Source of the DNA: Aptenodytes patagonicus | Taxonomy: Eukaryota > Chordata > Aves > Sphenisciformes > Spheniscidae | NCBI RefSeq assembly: GCF_965638725.1 | Contig: NC_134951.1 | Span: forward strand, 70,579,568 to 70,643,567 | Reading direction: 5' to 3' | DNA: 64,000 nucleotides | Part shown: piece by piece, positions 39,101-50,700 of the stretch | Numbering within the stretch: position 1 is the stretch's first letter | How the letters are laid out: each line of letters begins with the position of its first letter | The notes under the pieces: generated by a model | The model's database searches: none | The model's input: the letters and a program-made list of their open reading frames with translations, nothing else | What the model was told of the DNA's origin: nothing | Translations under genes and position numbers: made by a program

Positions 39101-39527
39101 AAGAAAACAGTTACAATGTTTCAGATCGCACAAAGTGAAAAGTCTGAAAGAAATGTGGAAAATCTAATTGGCCACAGTGATATATTAGTCGTTTTATTTA
39201 GGAACAGAAATTGCCAGCGTATTAGAAGCATCAGCTAATTAAAGACAATAATCCTGGTGGTACACATATCAATTTGACTACTAATAATTAGTGCCATAAA
39301 TAATATTATTGTCCAGATTGCTGCTGTTTTCATGATCTAGAACTGTTAATTAGAATGGTTTCTTTTTGCATGTTATGCCTATTTTGTAAATTTGTAATTA
39401 TTTGTATGCACAGGAACGCAGAATGGAGAAGAAAGCCAACAAGCTAGCCTTCAAATTGGAGAAAACAAGGCAGGAAAAAGAGTTGCTCAATCTGAAACAA
39501 AATGTTCAAGGACTGAAGCTGTCTTGA
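30114..39527 (+). CDS. LTV1: LTV1 ribosome biogenesis factor (11 coding exons, 472 aa)
   Basis: Coding exons are 30114-30116, 31484-31615, 32086-32274, 33348-33435, 34371-34491, 35284-35533, 36263-36390, 37360-37499, 37778-37830, 38605-38805 and 39414-39527. They total 1419 nt with a continuous frame, giving 472 aa; I recall 475 for human. LTV1 is a non-ribosomal factor of late pre-40S particles. It sits near uS3 and uS10 in the beak region and is released after CK1 phosphorylation. Seen here are a basic N-terminus (PHKKKKPFIEKKK), the segment YGVFFDDDYDYLQHLKE, several Asp/Glu-rich blocks, FTEYSMTSSVMRRNEQLTLL, the block LDNAELEGYI, and a basic C-terminal coiled region ending GLKLS. Splice sites are canonical. 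Only Met is encoded by the first exon. Confidence 0.97.
30117..31483 (+). other. LTV1 first intron
   Basis: The first 430 bases are part of the CpG island and the rest is AT-rich. The open frame that runs on from the LTV1 ATG is intronic. Confidence 0.85.
31484..31615 (+). CDS. LTV1: LTV1 exon: basic N-terminal segment
   Basis: The acceptor is TTTTGCAG and the donor is AAA|GTAAAT. The 44 codons include KKKKPFIEKKKAVTFHLVHR and end VLLPTQK. This is the strongly conserved N-terminal block of LTV1. Confidence 0.95.
32086..32274 (+). CDS. LTV1: LTV1 exon: acidic YGVFFDDDYDYLQ block
   Basis: The acceptor is TTCCAAG and the donor is CCA|GTAAGT. Sixty-three codons begin GHEEQRREEQRKYGVFFDDD. The second half (PSELVPSVCGQQSRIVV) is less conserved. 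Confidence 0.95.
32275..33347 (+). other. LTV1 intron
   Basis: Intron with a short CT/TA-rich tract near 32380-32412. Nothing else supported. Confidence 0.8.
33348..33435 (+). CDS. LTV1: LTV1 exon: LPSSVFATEFEEDVGLLNKA block
   Basis: The acceptor is TTCTAAG and the donor is TCAG|GTATC. Twenty-nine codons plus one base, ending AAPVS. It is phase-compatible with the next exon, which completes a Gly codon. Confidence 0.95.
33436..34370 (+). other. LTV1 intron
   Basis: AT-rich intron. No additional feature seen. Confidence 0.8.
34371..34491 (+). CDS. LTV1: LTV1 exon: PRLDFDPDIVAALDDDFDF block
   Basis: The acceptor is CTTTCTAG and the donor is AAAGG|GTACC. This acidic block matches the LTV1 family closely and ends DFVLQANEPQKG. 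Confidence 0.95.
34492..35283 (+). other. LTV1 intron
   Basis: AT-rich intron. No additional feature seen. Confidence 0.8.
35284..35533 (+). CDS. LTV1: LTV1 exon: acidic stretch and FTEYSMTSSVMRRNEQL block
   Basis: The acceptor is CTGTTCAG and the donor is AAG|GTGAGG. The exon encodes a run of Asp, Glu and Ser (EDEDEWEDVEDDSDEKD) and then RSRFTEYSMTSSVMRRNEQL, a hallmark of LTV1. Confidence 0.96.
35534..36262 (+). other. LTV1 intron
   Basis: Intron with no additional feature that I can support. Confidence 0.8.
36263..36390 (+). CDS. LTV1: LTV1 exon: FFEQFDEDEIGALDNAELEG block
   Basis: The acceptor is TATTTTAG and the donor is AAGAA|GTATG. It encodes FFEQFDEDEIGALDNAELEG and the helix RLQEVLNDYYKERAK. 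It leaves two bases, completed to Asn by the next exon. Confidence 0.95.
36391..37359 (+). other. LTV1 intron
   Basis: Intron with no additional feature that I can support. Confidence 0.8.
37360..37499 (+). CDS. LTV1: LTV1 exon: acidic linker and KEKWDCESI block
   Basis: The acceptor is TTCAAAG and the donor is TTGA|GTAAGT. It encodes CVKLDALEPCEDLDSPM, a Glu-rich run, and EEPKEKWDCESIL. Confidence 0.94.
37778..37830 (+). CDS. LTV1: LTV1 exon: STYSNLYNHP segment
   Basis: The acceptor is GACCTAG after a C-rich pyrimidine tract and the donor is AAG|GTAAAA. Seventeen codons plus two bases encode TYSNLYNHPTLIKEPSK. Confidence 0.94.
37831..38604 (+). other. LTV1 intron with homopolymer runs
   Basis: Intron with poly-T and poly-C runs around 38130-38390. 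No coding content. Confidence 0.8.
38605..38805 (+). CDS. LTV1: LTV1 exon: KGLTAKQIERMQMINGSDLP block
   Basis: The acceptor is TATTTTAG and the donor is AAAG|GTATGC. Sixty-seven codons run from PKPIKISQKTGIPLHILPQ to ARKQAIKEERK. Confidence 0.96.
38806..39413 (+). other. LTV1 last intron
   Basis: AT-rich intron. No additional feature seen. Confidence 0.8.
39414..39527 (+). CDS. LTV1: LTV1 last coding exon
   Basis: The acceptor is TGCACAG. The exon encodes ERRMEKKANKLAFKLEKTRQ and ends GLKLS then TGA. The final Ser is one residue beyond the GLKL end I recall for the human protein. Confidence 0.95.
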   Translation, partial: ERRMEKKANKLAFKLEKTRQEKELLNLKQNVQGLKLS

Positions 39528-40170
39528 CGGAGCTGAGGAACTTATTGCGGAAACATCCTTAAGTTTTCATTTGTATTGAGAAGGGAACTGCTAACTCATA
39601 GCTTTGCCCGTCATGCTCAAAGGGGGTTATTCAGATGTTACTGTAACAAGAACCAGTAACGTGTCATTCTTTCTGAAATGAAGTTATACATAAAACGATG
39701 TATTAGTGGTGTCTGTTCTGTCATGAGTGACATGGCAACTGTTGCAAAGTTTCATTACAGTAGAAATGTATTAAAATTATAAAACAATATTTTTCACAAG
39801 CTATCACTGGACAGAGTTCAATATATATATTTGTTGAATACATTCAATGAATCAGCAGAATCCTACAGATTTGATCTGATTAGATTCTTCTATTATTTCA
39901 GTTTACAAAGCAATACATCCATTCCTGTCTCCTCTCCCTTATACTGATGGTTAAATACAGTTCCTTGATACAGCACCATTTTGTAAGTCAAGTTTTCACC
40001 TACTCCTTAGTTCTTTTCTGGGTTGGTTATTTATTGTTTGGGTACTATTATGAAAGATGTAAAATAAGATTTTGTAGACAGAGGTGTCTGAAAAGCTGTG
40101 GTGTAGCTAGACATCCCTGTTACCTGAGTTTTACATTTCTTAGCAAATAAAATCTGTCGCAGCAAGTGTT
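39528..40170 (+). other. LTV1: LTV1 3'UTR
   Basis: Noncoding sequence after the TGA. Candidate poly(A) signals are ATTAAA at 39770-39775 and AATAAA at 40146-40151. The second is followed by a GTGTTG-containing stretch and is taken as the end. Confidence 0.55.
40146..40151 (+). terminator. LTV1: Candidate LTV1 poly(A) signal
   Basis: An AATAAA hexamer lies about 620 bases after the stop codon with a modest GT-rich element downstream. Confidence 0.45.
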
Positions 40171-41744
40171 GCAGTAGTCAGTGACCCTTACTGTTGCCAC
40201 TGAAATCAGCTTTGCTAAAAGTACTCGGTCTGAGTAGTATGGCAAACAGAGCAGCAGATAACTTAGAAAAATGCTGTATGTTGCAGATAGCCATTGTCTT
40301 GATTTTCCTGAAATAGTGTTCTTCAGGTCTTGCATTCAGTTTGGTTTCATTGAAATACAAACTTATGTCCCACTGCAATTGTTGCAGACTCTGAAGATGA
40401 GCAGAGGGCCGGTATCTTTAGGCTTGGTGCGATCTTAAATTCCTGTACTGTGCATGTGAATTATTCTGATAGTGACCAGTCCATACGTGTGAATGAAATG
40501 AATAGGATTGGTAGTCAGTCCTTCTGAATCCTCCTGTATTCCTAAGAAACCCTCAGCTTTAGGTCTTTAGGACTATAGATGGAGCAATCTTCTGCCTTTG
40601 GGTGAAAAGTTAACCATTTTACTAGTAAGGAACACAGTAACCAACACGTCGGTGGAGTGGCTTGACTACTACTAAATTCAAAGCATCTTAAATATTCCTT
40701 AAATAGTCTTGCGAATACTAGATGGGAGACAAGCTAGCAGAAGGACTGATGAGGCCTTTTGATGTACAGAAACGATTCGAAGTACTTGTTTTTTATTGGA
40801 AGAAGTCTTTTATAATACATTTTAATTGATAAAGTAACATGGTTTTGGGAGAAGGGAATAAACAGGCATTTAAGTCTGTAAGTCTCTTGATCACTGCTCA
40901 GAAAACTGAAGTGTCAACACAGTATTCGCATCTAGATTAAGCCTTCATTTTCTAAAATTGTTCAAGAGTCTGTCTTAACCAAATCAGTAGAAATCATCTA
41001 AGATTAGAACAAGTTTCAGGATTTTCATTTAGCTGATATCCATACTAGTTTTTCGTATGTTTCACAGGCTTAGGCAGGGTCTGCCTGTGTCATAATTGTT
41101 AATTATGTAATTGCTGATGCATGGTAACTTGAAGTGTGTGCTTTTGAGTGGTGGAGACTGACCACTTAGTCCTCATGACTCCTGACAACAACGCAGAAGA
41201 GGAAACTTGAGAAAGCATTACACTGAGATGAGTCAGATACCAGGAGAGGAGTTAAATGGGACAAGTGAGTAACAGATGCTGTTCGGTGGTTTGGGTGGAA
41301 TGTGATTTTGTGATGTACTGAAAAGGAAAATCTTTTACTAAAGACGGTGCACGTGAGTCCTTAAGTCATCTGCTGTTGTACATGTCTAAAGTAACTAATC
41401 TGTGGCAAATTGTCCTTTTTCCTGACTTCTCATTGCTGATTCAGTGATACTGTGCTTGTACCTAAATTCCTTTTAAAAAAAAAAAAAAAGCTGCATCAGC
41501 CAAAACCTTGAGGGGATGAGAACAGAGTAAAAGAGATGGGGGAGGCAGAGGAAGATGCTTGAAAGGAAGAGTATAGTCCAGACTAAGCACAGACACACAG
41601 AAAGATGTTGCTTGGGAACAAAAGTGGGAAGACATTTAAACGGAGGCAATAGAGTAAGGGTCAAAAAGGTTAGAGAATGGCTTTGTTCCTCTACGCTTGT
41701 AATCAATGAAACACTGTAGTAACCTTAACTCTGTGCCTTGGAGT
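40171..41744. other. Intergenic region LTV1-ZC2HC1B
   Basis: No coding feature is supported. The ZC2HC1B promoter must lie here or just downstream; there is no CpG island. Confidence 0.6.
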
Positions 41745-41766
41745 ATGGTAAAATCTGGAGGAAAAG
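41745..41766 (+). CDS. ZC2HC1B: Candidate first coding exon of ZC2HC1B (22 nt)
   Basis: ATG GTA AAA TCT GGA GGA AAA G is followed by the donor GTAAGA. The ATG has A at -3 and G at +4. It ends one base into a codon, exactly the phase the exon at 42627 requires (G plus CT gives Ala), yielding MVKSGGK-AARSQDLAPC. Exons 2 to 4 contain no in-frame ATG, so an upstream start is needed. The neighbouring donor at 42457 belongs to a stretch with an in-frame stop and no ATG. There is no protein homology to confirm this short exon. Confidence 0.5.
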
Positions 41767-44700
41767 GTAAGAAACAAAAGCAGTCACACATCTGCTTCTG
41801 CTCAGCCAGACAAGGATTTCTTGGGTTTCAGCAAGAGCAGGTAAGGAGCACTTAAACGAGAGGTCTTTCCCTCTGTGGGTTACAAGTGTCATGAACAGGG
41901 CTCTCTGTTACTGTTCAAGCTTTCCTAAAAGCTGTTTTTGTTTAATATAAGTAATGTCCCTGCTCTGAAACAAGAATATGTGACTGCCATTGGAGTCAGA
42001 AAGGCTTAAAATTACTTTCCATGTAACTTAAAAACCTATTTTTAAAAAAATTACTGATCTAAAAACAAAAAAAACCCACAAATTTGACATCTACAAAGTA
42101 AGATCATCTTGGAATGCTGTTTAGCACGTCATAGAAACATTCTGTCTTAAGAATGAAGATTGTGTCACGCTTAGTGTGACACTGCTACTTTCTGGAATAG
42201 CGACGGTTTACCCTGAGCCATTACTGGGCATCACTAGCTCCTTCCTGATGACTCACAAACAAAATGGAATAAATCTGGGTGCAGATCGCCTGCTCTTCCT
42301 TTCCAGCCCCCCTCCCTGAATTTAGGCAGCGGCGACTTTGAGTCCTCTTCCATCATCTCCTCGCCCAATCATGATGTCACTGTGAAAGGACAGTCATGAG
42401 GAAAACAAAAAGCTGTCCGTCGTAGTAAAGGAGAGCTTGTGCTTCAGAGGAGCAAGGTAAGTAAGGTAGTTCTGCAAAAGGGAGCCCTGGCGCGTGACTG
42501 TTGACGTCCCTTCCTGACAACAAAATACTGTTTCAGCAAGGGCTCCATCCAAACGCCGACTCTGCTGTAGTCGAGCCGTCCTGTACTGTGTAACTGAGAC
42601 TCCTGCGTGGTTTGAATTTTACACAGCTGCCCGAAGTCAAGATCTGGCTCCTTGTACAACCTGTGGAAGACGTTTTGCACAAGATGTTCTGGTAAAATGA
42701 AACTTTTTTTTTTTTAATGGGAACATCAATGTGTTTAGCTGAAAAAGGTGATGAGCACTGGGGAAGAAGGAGGTGGCTGCTAGTAGAGAAATGGGTTGAA
42801 CACGTTTAAAAGAGCAAATGATCTAATAACTGGTTTCATTAGTGAACTTAATTAGAGAATTAATGTTCATAAAAATATTGTGACTTAATCTGCAATCTTA
42901 CACTACCTTAACTTACCTGCTTGTCTGAAAACAGACGTTTACTATATATCACGTTTAAAATAACGTATTATCTCTTGGTGGGACATAAATTACTAACCTG
43001 AAGCTTCCTTTGTGTTCCAGATTTCTAGGCAGAACTTCTTATTTCAGGCTTCCTGGGAAAAACAGACTAATAAACCATCCGATAAGTAGTCCCTTTGACA
43101 GCATAATGTAGGCACCAGGCTCTGTTCCAAAGCCTGCTGAAGTGAATGAAAAGATTCCCCCTGACCTCCCTGATCCCTGGATTACAAACTAAATGGGTGG
43201 CTGCACAGTTTGCCTGGCACAACCCAACTGCAGGGTTTTTCTGCAAGGGGGTGTTCTGCACGCGTCCCTCCCCTCCTCAGTTTGCATTACTGATCCCGTG
43301 GCTCTGTGGTAAATCAGATCAGCCCCATGATAGAACTAAAAACTGACTTAAAAAAAAAAAAAAAAAACAAAAACCAAAAAACAAAAACCCACCAAGAAAA
43401 ATACGCTGAAAGCTGAGTAACTGTGAGCACTGAGATGCAGGTAGAACTACCCCGTGTTAGTAGTTCCATGTTTGGTATCTCAGACCAGACACATGAAGAA
43501 CATGATGGTTTAATCTAGCAAAATCATTTGAAAAAAACAGTTATCTATGTTTTTGGGGAGGTGGGAATTTTCTTGTCACTACAACTAGCGTGAGATACAA
43601 GTCTTGTAATGCCTGTCCATGCCCTGATGATGCAGGACTGGTGCGCTCCTCCGTGAGCAAGGCACAGGTATCTGCTGCCCTCTTGGTCCTGCAGAAGAAT
43701 CCTCCTCTCAAGTTTGCTGTCAAAAATGTCTAGAAACAGAAGACAAGGACCTGAAGCACATGAGTAGAAATGTTCAAAGGGAAATGAGAATGTAGAAATC
43801 TGTGTTGCGGCAGAATGAGGTGCTTCTTGGCCCAGCTGAGCTGTAACCAAAATGCCTGAGACGCTTCTGAATCTTAAAACCTCCTTTGTTGTAAGGTGTG
43901 GCTCTTCCACAAATTCAGCACTGGATATCTACCTACCTAAAATTTCCCCATGCTTTCAGCTGCAGGTGTTATCCCTAGTTTTCCTTCTGAGTTGTCAGGT
44001 TACGTGTGCTGGTAAGCAGCTGCTCCCTTTCAGCCCAGGGCCGTCGCTGTTTCAGTGGTGCTGATGGGATGGACAGTGCTGCTGTTTGTCAGGGGAGACC
44101 CCAGCCCGGAATACTTATCTAAACTCAAAGAACTGATAATGTAAATAGCAGCCCCTTGAACAGGATCAGTCTGTTCTCCCTCTTAACCAAGAAAGAAAGA
44201 AAACCAAGTGGGAGGGGGGCGGGGGGTGAGTCCAATGGGACTGTTCCTGTTCGCAGACCCACTCTTACTCTCTGCAAGTCGTTATTTGTGCTGGCCTCCA
44301 GCATGTCCCTGAGCAGAACAAACTGGAAATGGCTTCTATTTCTTATTTGTCTCAAACTGCAGCTGTACTTGGACAGCTTTTTAAAGTTATGCTGAAGTCC
44401 TTCAGGAGTTAAACTGAACCCGAAATAAACACTGCTTCAGCTCCCTGCTCCTGAATAGAAGTAATTTTAAAGCCCAAGTAAGGAAGCATCATTAACAAAG
44501 CATGACTTCAACCCATAAACGACTGTTTTTCTTTGCATCCCAGCTGAGACATGATCCAATATGCAAGAAAGTCTTCAACAAGAAGCGCAAGCCCTTCAGC
44601 TCTTTGAAACAGAGGCTGCAGGGAACAGAAATCACCGCTGTGAAGAAGCAGCCCCCGCAAAAGGTATAGTTAAAACTGAAGCGTGTGTGTTATCTCCATA

Positions 44701-47700
44701 TGAAGTCTTCAATTCAGTAACGCTATTGCTTCCTCCGGGGACAAAGCCTGGATGTTGTGGATGAGTCTCACATATGGACTTGACTCGGTGCCAAATTCTT
44801 TCCTCCCCTTCCCTGTGCTGCTAGTGTTTGAGAATATTTCTCCATTCAGAAGCCAAACCAGTAGGTGTCATGACTACTCTGGGCACATAAGTGTCTCTGC
44901 TCTTGTAGGAAATGTTCGTGTATGTGTTTTAAAGGCTTTGCGAGCCTCTGACAGCTTCCTCTTCACTTAAATCTGAAAGAGAGCGTGATCCAAGATGGTT
45001 GGTGCGTGAATGCCCCAGGTTGAACCTGAGAGCTGTCAGTAGCCCCAAATCTTCCACGGATGAAGCTACAGAGATTCACTGCTATTGAACTCAAGGGTTT
45101 AAAAATGTATTTAAATTGAACTTATTTACAGAGCTGGAGGGGAAGAGGCTTAAGCTCTTACTGGAACAAGGTTTTTTTCATGCATTGTTGGGGAGGCGGG
45201 GAATACACATGGACATGCATGTGTATAATTTTACCCAGAGATGCCAAATCACTGCTGATTTGGTATCCATGCAGACTGCTGTTGTAAAATGTTCTTTAAA
45301 ATCAGTTGTGGAAAGAAACAGAAGTGCACAAAGGTTTAAAGAAAAAGAAGAATCTGACAAGTGAAGGAGAAGGGAAGGCGTTGGTGTCTTTTCTATTCCC
45401 TCTTAAGCGGCCTTTGGTCTGCCACGACCAGAGTGTTTTGTTGAAGGGCATTGTTCTTTTATCCATCTTCTGGTGCTGTCAATAGACGTCAAAGGGCTAA
45501 ATCAGCTTTCCTATGCCTTTCAAAAAAAGCAGATTTCTTTTGTTTGTAACGTTCTTCCTTTCCCTCAGAAAAGAAGAACCCTTACTCTAAGATTTTTCTC
45601 TGTCCCTTGCAAGGGGGAAATGTAGTTTGTGTCTTTCTTTAATGCCATTGCAGAAACAGCCGGGGAAGAAATCTAACTGGAGGCAGCACCATGAGGATTT
45701 TATTAATACTGTTCAATCAGCCAAGCAAGTCACAAAAGCTCTGAAGGAGGGCCGCCCTCTTCCGCCTCCTCCCCCACCAAGCATCAATCCAGGTTTGTGG
45801 TCTACTTTATCTTAGTACTGATCTTGTCCTGATCTTTGGTAAAGCAGTGACCTCTTATTATCCACAGCTGGGCTTCAGTTTTGCACCCCCCGGCACAACA
45901 CAATGTGAACATTAATTCCCTCTGTGCTCTCTAATTTTCAGCTGTATTTCTTGGCTTAAATCAAGTAGGAGTGCAATGCAGAGGTGGTGGGGAGGAAGAG
46001 AAAACTAACTGCACCTTTTAAGTTTAAAGGCAGCAAGTTTGGGGTCTGATATTAGACAGTGCTTTGGGAGGAGAGTTGGGGTGCCTGTGTTCTAGCATAG
46101 GCTGTACCACGGTATAACAGAGGGTGAAATACATCCCCTCACCATTCAAAACAACTGTAGTGCACAGGGACTTCCCACTCCCATGCGATGGCTTTTCCAC
46201 TGTCCCCTTCTCCTGTGTAGTTAGGGGAAGTCACTCAGAAAAAGGCAGGTCTGGTTTACTACTAATTCGAGGTGTGGTCTCTGCACAGAGCTCATTGTGT
46301 TAGAAGTTACGGGTCCAAAGAGATGCACATACAGCTGGTATTTCTCATGGTGTGTGATTTATGAAATGTGGGAGCAATCTTGGAAAGGGTCTCAGTGGAG
46401 TCCCACCTGCGTTAGGAAGGTGGAGGGAGGGAGGGGAAAGGGGGGGCTCTCTGGGCTCACTTCCAGAGCAGGAATTCATGACTGATAACAAAACCAGCTG
46501 CCATGATTCCAGCCTTTCTCCTCTTCTAGATGACAGCGATGCAGTATAAGCAGCAGAACACATCTTCCTTCCTTGACTGGGGTCAAGCTCCTCTCTGAAT
46601 TTCCACTGCTGAATTCTTTAATGACTCTTACTTCTTGTCTGACTTACCGACTCTAAGAGCAGACCCCTCCCTTTCCTTCTCCCTCTTGGAGGAAACAGTC
46701 ATGCAAAAGCTGCTGTAGTTGTGGAGAAAGGAATTGGAGAACGGCTTTTTAGGAAAGACACATTGCTGAGGGTGTATATCCTATACTACAGGACTGGAGA
46801 GAAAGCACATAGACTGTGGGGAGGAGAGAGGGATATTCCCCTTCCCTCTCCCTCCTCCAAATAGAGCCCAAAACTCCCCGTTCTCCCCTGAAGTGCCAGG
46901 TCCCCCTGCAAGTGCCCCCGAAGCCAGGCATCTGCCCTGCCTCGTCCTCCCCTCCTGTCTTCGGAACCATTTTGCTCACGCTGCTGGTCTGGGGCTGGCT
47001 TTTGGTGGCTGCTTGGGTCACCTTATCTGGGCTGTTACTGGGAGAAATTATTTGTAAAGATACTATATCTGTAATATTAGGATAAGGACACTTGGGCTGC
47101 TTTTGTAAAAGCCACGGGGAGGGGAGGAAGGATCTGAGGACAGCAAGGGCAGTGTGAGGGCTGAATGTGACTGCCTGGACTCTGAACACCAACCGTTCAT
47201 TGAAACGAGTGGGACTGCACCAGTGATAAATGTAGCTGAACAGCTTTTAGCAGAACCAGGACTATAACCCTGTCAAAAACGACTCTAGGAAGGACTGCTA
47301 TGTGTTCTTCACAATGCTGCTTCACACCCAGAAACCTGGCTCTTGGATGTGCCTCAGCTGGCGGGGCAGAGCTTCTTAAGCAGTATTTTGTCAATGTCCA
47401 AAGGAAATGGATTTTGCGAAAACAACTAACAATCTTAATGACCAATCTTCAAAAGTAGTCTTAAAATCATTGGTTTAGACTACTCGAGGAATTTCTAAAT
47501 ATCGCTTTTTCTGCAGATATGTTAATTGTGAGGTTGGGGGTGGGAATAGGACAAAAATAATAAAATCTGCTTTTATTAATCCCCAGGGATTTATTTCTGA
47601 AAGCAATTACTGTTTGCTGGGTTAATACCGTAAGCATGCATTTCGGGATCCCAAGTGCTTTTCTAGAGGAGGTTTTTGTAGTTCTCCTACGTTTGTACTT

Positions 47701-50700
47701 TGGGAGCTCATGGGAACCCACCGTGGTCATCCTGCTGACAGCGCCAGGTTTTGAACTACATCCTGAGTGCTCCAGTAAAGCAGGGCAATTCTTCTCCTGT
47801 CGTGTATAAACTGTGACACGAGTTGTTCGTTTCTCATGATCAGACTATATTCAGTGTCCGCACTGCTCACGAAGGTTTAATGAGGCTGCAGCAGAGAGGC
47901 ACATGAAATTTTGTGAAGAACAAGCTGCCCGCCATGCCTTTGCTGCAAAGACCACCAGACAGGCTTTGGTAAGCAAACACAGTCACACTTGTCTTGTCCT
48001 GGAGGCAGATTTGCCAAACTGTAGTTTATGGTGAGTAAAGACCTATATTAATACAAAACTTAGGACTCCAGGGAAGTTGGTAAATTCTTAAGACAAGATA
48101 CATGCTGAACATCAGCTAGGAGTTCCCTGAAACTGGAGCCCTTTGTCTGAAATAAAAAGTGACAGAATATGATGGTACGAAAAAGTTGGACAACAATTTC
48201 TTTAGACTCTTCTGCGATTGGGTTCCAGGGTAACAGCTGTAGGGAAGCAGAAACCTGGCAGCTTTTGCAATACATAGAGAAAGCTCTTCCTGTTCAGTAG
48301 GGCTCCCTGCTGTTTGCAGGTTTGCTGTTCCCTGCAAATGTATAGCTGATTTACTCCCTGGTCGCTAGACACAAGGCCAAAGGGCTGGGACCCTCTGGGG
48401 AATCAGAAAAGTGGAGCTAATTGGCAGTGTCTTGAAGTGAGCTCCTATTTTATTATAGGGAAAAAAAACGTAAACAGTTCCTTTAGGAGAGTACTGATTT
48501 TTTTTTTTTTTTTTAAAGATGTTTGAAAATCTCATTACTCTTTTACCTATTTTGGGCAGGAAAAATGGCTTCAAAGTAGGAGGGGGTGCACCTTTTTCCT
48601 GTTCCTTCCTAGCACTGCTTCAACAGTGATTTGGAGAGTTGTCACCGGGATCTGTAAGCTCCTTGCTAGTGTTGTGTGGATTGTGCATCTTCTTTTACTA
48701 GGGCAAGCAACCAGTGACTCAGAAAAAACCCCCAACCTTAACAGCTGCTGTATTATCGCTTCAGAAGAGAGTACAAGAAGGTGCCAATACAGGCAAACCT
48801 AGGCCAGGTAAGGAGTTCATTTAGCCATATTTATGTTTTTCTTGTAACAAACTGTGATGTATTTGAGGTGGGGGGTGGCATTTTTAAAGCAGATCCTAGG
48901 CTTTGGAATCCAGTTTTCTGATAAAGTGTGAATTTTTTTTTTTTTTCCCAAGTCCAGGCCTTGACATGAAATCCTAAACTCATTTCCATACAACACTTGT
49001 TAGAAATGAGAAGGGTCAAAAATTTCCAAGTGGATGTTGTTGATATTGAATGGCTTTCCAAGTCATTATCCTGATCCGTTGTGCCGAATGTATACACAGA
49101 GTTTTTCATGTGGGTTCTCAGGAGGGGCTTCTTAGCCTTTTCAATTAGAGGTCCTCAAACAGACGTCTCTAAAACGTGCAGTCTGGGTGTGAGGTTCTGT
49201 CTGTCCCATAAAGGACTCCATGACCTTTAATCTTCGATGTTAAGATTTATTCCATCTTCTTTAAATTTTGTTAAGTCCATTTAGATGAAGCATCAAGCTT
49301 TGAATGTTGTTTGTTCCATCTGACTTTTCCCCTGTTGATTCAGCCTTAAAATTAACACCATCACATCCCTAAAACAGTTCCCTCTAGGCAGGATACCATA
49401 TATGTTTGCTAGCACCCATTGCTACTGGTAATCATGACCCATACTCAGTCTATATTTAGAAGATGTTTTATAAAGTTATTTTAGTGGTTATATGTAGTAT
49501 AACCTGTGAATGATAATACATACTGCTCTTTGTATCAATATCTTTGATCCCTGAATTTCTGGGTTTTATATTGAATTTATGTAGGATATAATTTTTTATG
49601 GCCAATAGTTTTTTTTAAATAATGATCTGCAGAGACCTCTCCAGGAATACTGCAGAAAACCAGAAAATCTTTGGGTGTATCTACTGGAAAAAAATCTTCA
49701 GGAGAGTTTGGGTAAGAAATATTTTTTTATTTCAACATTATAACATAAAAGGACCTCGTTTGCTTTTGTGTATACACAATATCCTGTTGCAACGTTTGCA
49801 GTATGAACTTCTTTGTATTAATTGAAGCAATCAATTGCACCGAAAACTTTTGCAGAGCTCCTCGTGTCCCCGGTATAGGCTGCTGAGAATATTCATTTTG
49901 GTGTTAAATGTTCTTTAGTTTGGAGCAGCTCCATCTCAAGTAGGCAGTGACTGTGTTCTGCCGTAACAGGCATCTTGAGAGGATTTGCTGTTGATAATGC
50001 AAACCTCTCTAGCAGGTCTTGTGCTCTCACGATGTGCTTCCATTGTCCGAGTGAGGAAGATGCCAGCATCCGTTTCAGTAATCACTGTGTCAGGATGACG
50101 GTGTGGAGGTTCTTCCTTCTCCTCAATGTTTACTTTCCCAGACCATGATGTCTGGTGCTTCTGCTCTTCAGTCCATGCAGTCAGTGTTGTTCCCATCTTG
50201 GGCCATGCAGAGCCATGTCAAAGCAGCAAGGCAGCCTTCCAGCCCCTGCTTAAGGTGGTTGTGGTGCTGTTGTGCAAGGGGGTGTCTCAGATGATCAGCA
50301 TCTTGCACCCCTGTGAGATACATACGACTGCAGAGTACGAGATCCTGGCAGGGAATGTGGCCAAAATGGATTTCCTGTAGCTGGCAAGGTATTTTGAGCT
50401 TGCGAGATGAGCTTGTAAAAGTGCTTGGAGCGTGGGACGAACAGTAATGTGCACAAAACAGTCTGTTGCAGAGACTCACATTCAAAGTCTTTGTAGAGTC
50501 CTTCTATGTGGAGTTCTGCTGTCCTTGATAGCCACTGACCAGCAGCAAAGAACCTTCAACTGCGGGGAAGTCTGCAACGGGCATGGGAGTGTTCAGTCCA
50601 GAGTGCCATCATCAACTCTACCTACCCCCTTGACTTTGCCAGCTACAGGAAAACCTGTTGACAGTACCCAGTGGTCTCATATGGTGTTCTCCGCTCCCCG

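Noticed and set aside
41254-41265. ATG GGA CAA|GTGAGT as the ZC2HC1B first exon
   Set aside because: It ends in phase 0, whereas the next exon needs one base carried over; the joined frame would be wrong.
46749-47192. 147-residue minus-strand open frame
   Set aside because: Inside a ZC2HC1B intron, low-complexity, no recognisable family.
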